NCBI RefSeq assembly: GCF_016429065.1
Contig: NZ_JAELTX010000008.1
Coordinates: 1-64,000, forward strand
Source of the DNA: Pedobacter sp. ASV17
GTDB taxonomy: Bacteria; Bacteroidota; Bacteroidia; Sphingobacteriales; Sphingobacteriaceae
DNA length: 64,000 nt
Direction of reading: 5' to 3'
In this document: positions 63,091 to 64,000 of the stretch, piece after piece
Position numbering within the stretch: position 1 is the stretch's first letter
Layout of the letters: the number at the start of each line of letters is the position of its first letter
The notes under the pieces: generated by a model
What the model was told of the DNA's origin: nothing
Seen by the model: only the letters and a program-made list of their open reading frames with translations
Database searches by the model: none
Made by a program: the position numbers and the translations under genes

Positions 63091-64000
63091 ATGAAGAATG
63101 TAAAAATGATCATGAGTACTCTTCTGGCATTGACGGTATTACTCAATGCTTGTAAGAAATCAGATATTCCTCAAACTACACTTACCGTATCTATCGTTAT
63201 TCCTAAAACTTTAGAAGGCTTTACGCTAAAATCGGGTTTAGTAACTTTTAAAGAAGTAAACAGTGGTAGGGTAAGCACTTCGAGCGCAATCAGTAACAAT
63301 ACTTTAGTAGCAGCATTACAGTCGGGTTCATATAATATTGTTTTTGAAGGTGAAATAGAAAGTACTACTGGCGAAAAGGTAATCAGTAAGGTGCGTGCAG
63401 TAAAAGATGGCGTAATTGTAAATGGTACTAATTTAAGTACGGAGCTTTCAGTATTTCTATACAAACCACAAGAAGGCTTTGTAATTAAAGAAATTTTCTA
63501 CACAGGCACCGTTACAAAAGAAGGAAAGACCTACAATGGAGATAAGTATTTTATCATATACAACAACTCTGAAAATGTTTTATATGCAGATAGTTTAATG
63601 ATTGCTGAGTCTGAGTTCCTTACCACTACCAAAAGAGCTTATACTCCTGATGTGATGGCTACAGACTTTACTTCTAAATCAATTGTAATGATCCCTGGAA
63701 CTGGTAAAACGTATCCAGTACAACCGGGAGCTTCAATAACAATTGCCAACAATGCAATGAACCATTTAGTTTACAATGATTTATCTGTGGACTTAAGAAA
63801 TGCCGATTTTGAATTAACCTTGTTGAGCTCAATTAACGTAGATAATCCTCAGGTGCAAGATTTGGATAATATCGCAGGTTATATGACCATGCATAACAGA
63901 GGTTTTAAGAGTTATGTGATTGCTAAAATGAAAGGTACAAAAGACAATTTCTTAACTAAACAAGTTTACAACTTTGACTATGTGAATTCTGCTGGAAAAA
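63091..64000 (+). CDS. DUF4876-domain lipoprotein, 3' end cut off by window edge
   Basis: 303 codons in frame from ATG 63091 with no stop before the window edge. Lipobox LLNAC (Cys21). The N-terminal ~100 mature residues form a beta-sandwich-like domain (LTVSIVIPKTLEGFTLKSG). It is followed by the DUF4876 core: IKEIFYTGTVTKEGKTYNGD then KYFIIYNNSENVLYADSLMI, the most conserved stretch of the family. DUF4876 proteins sit next to TonB-dependent receptors in Bacteroidota and are presumed surface substrate-binding partners. Probably cotranscribed with the receptor before it. Confidence 0.88.
   Translation, partial: MKNVKMIMSTLLALTVLLNACKKSDIPQTTLTVSIVIPKTLEGFTLKSGLVTFKEVNSGRVSTSSAISNNTLVAALQSGSYNIVFEGEIESTTGEKVISKVRAVKDGVIVNGTNLSTELSVFLYKPQEGFVIKEIFYTGTVTKEGKTYNGDKYFIIYNNSENVLYADSLMIAESEFLTTTKRAYTPDVMATDFTSKSIVMIPGTGKTYPVQPGASITIANNAMNHLVYNDLSVDLRNADFELTLLSSINVDNPQVQDLDNIAGYMTMHNRGFKSYVIAKMKGTKDNFLTKQVYNFDYVNSAGK

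Overview
The window is about 40% GC and looks like the chromosome of a Bacteroidota member of the Sphingobacteriaceae, most likely Pedobacter or a close relative. This rests on gene content, not on a marker gene: three ECF sigma/FecR pairs, SusC/SusD, several TonB-dependent receptors, type IX secretion sorting domains of both types, PorP/SprF, GH92 and TAnnTTTG promoter elements. I see no rRNA, tRNA, CRISPR array, transposase or phage gene.

Layout. 1-4265 (minus): a partial DJ-1/PfpI-like protein, an NTF2-like protein, a membrane-anchored AraC regulator, a beta-barrel protein and a PCMD lipoprotein. 4525-4875: a VOC protein. 5145-13633: two consecutive ECF sigma/FecR pairs, one large TonB-dependent receptor and two paralogous lipoproteins, ended by a strong hairpin. 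13902-19957: a small unknown protein, two GNAT acetyltransferases, a hybrid histidine kinase, and a LysR gene divergent from an acetyltransferase/EamA exporter pair with an operator-like sequence between them. 20266-33439: a polysaccharide utilisation locus with sigma, FecR, SusC, SusD, two endonuclease/exonuclease/phosphatase (EEP) proteins, a GxDLY-type SGNH hydrolase, a type IX-secreted protein and a GH92 glycosidase. 34191-36032: cstA. 36235-39882: a lone receiver protein and a PAS/GAF histidine kinase. 39888-42431 (minus): a STAND-like NTPase with an HTH-like N-terminus and TPR-like C-terminus. 42731-55367: a 3188-residue adhesin-like protein with a type B sorting domain, then PorP/SprF and a PD40/OmpA protein. 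56039-57439 (minus): a degenerate M15 peptidase-like protein and a NarL-type response regulator. 57627-60089: a small acidic CPxxC protein, a seven-TM protein and a HisKA_3 kinase. 60254-64000: a TonB-dependent receptor and a partial DUF4876 lipoprotein.

The main theme is surface nutrient capture. Each sigma/FecR set probably controls an outer-membrane importer, the GH92 locus probably degrades a mannose-containing glycan, and the adhesin/PorP/OmpA set is a type IX surface-display module.

Intergenic regions are rich in palindromes. One family has a 15-bp stem and a CAA loop in two sequence types, and it is arranged in tandem arrays at 20018-20204 and 55437-55947. A second, CGTCATTTCGA-like family forms long inverted repeats. 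The best candidates for new biology are the M15-like protein that lacks two zinc ligands, the HTH-STAND-TPR gene, the twin-EEP glycan locus and the small CPxxC signalling cluster.
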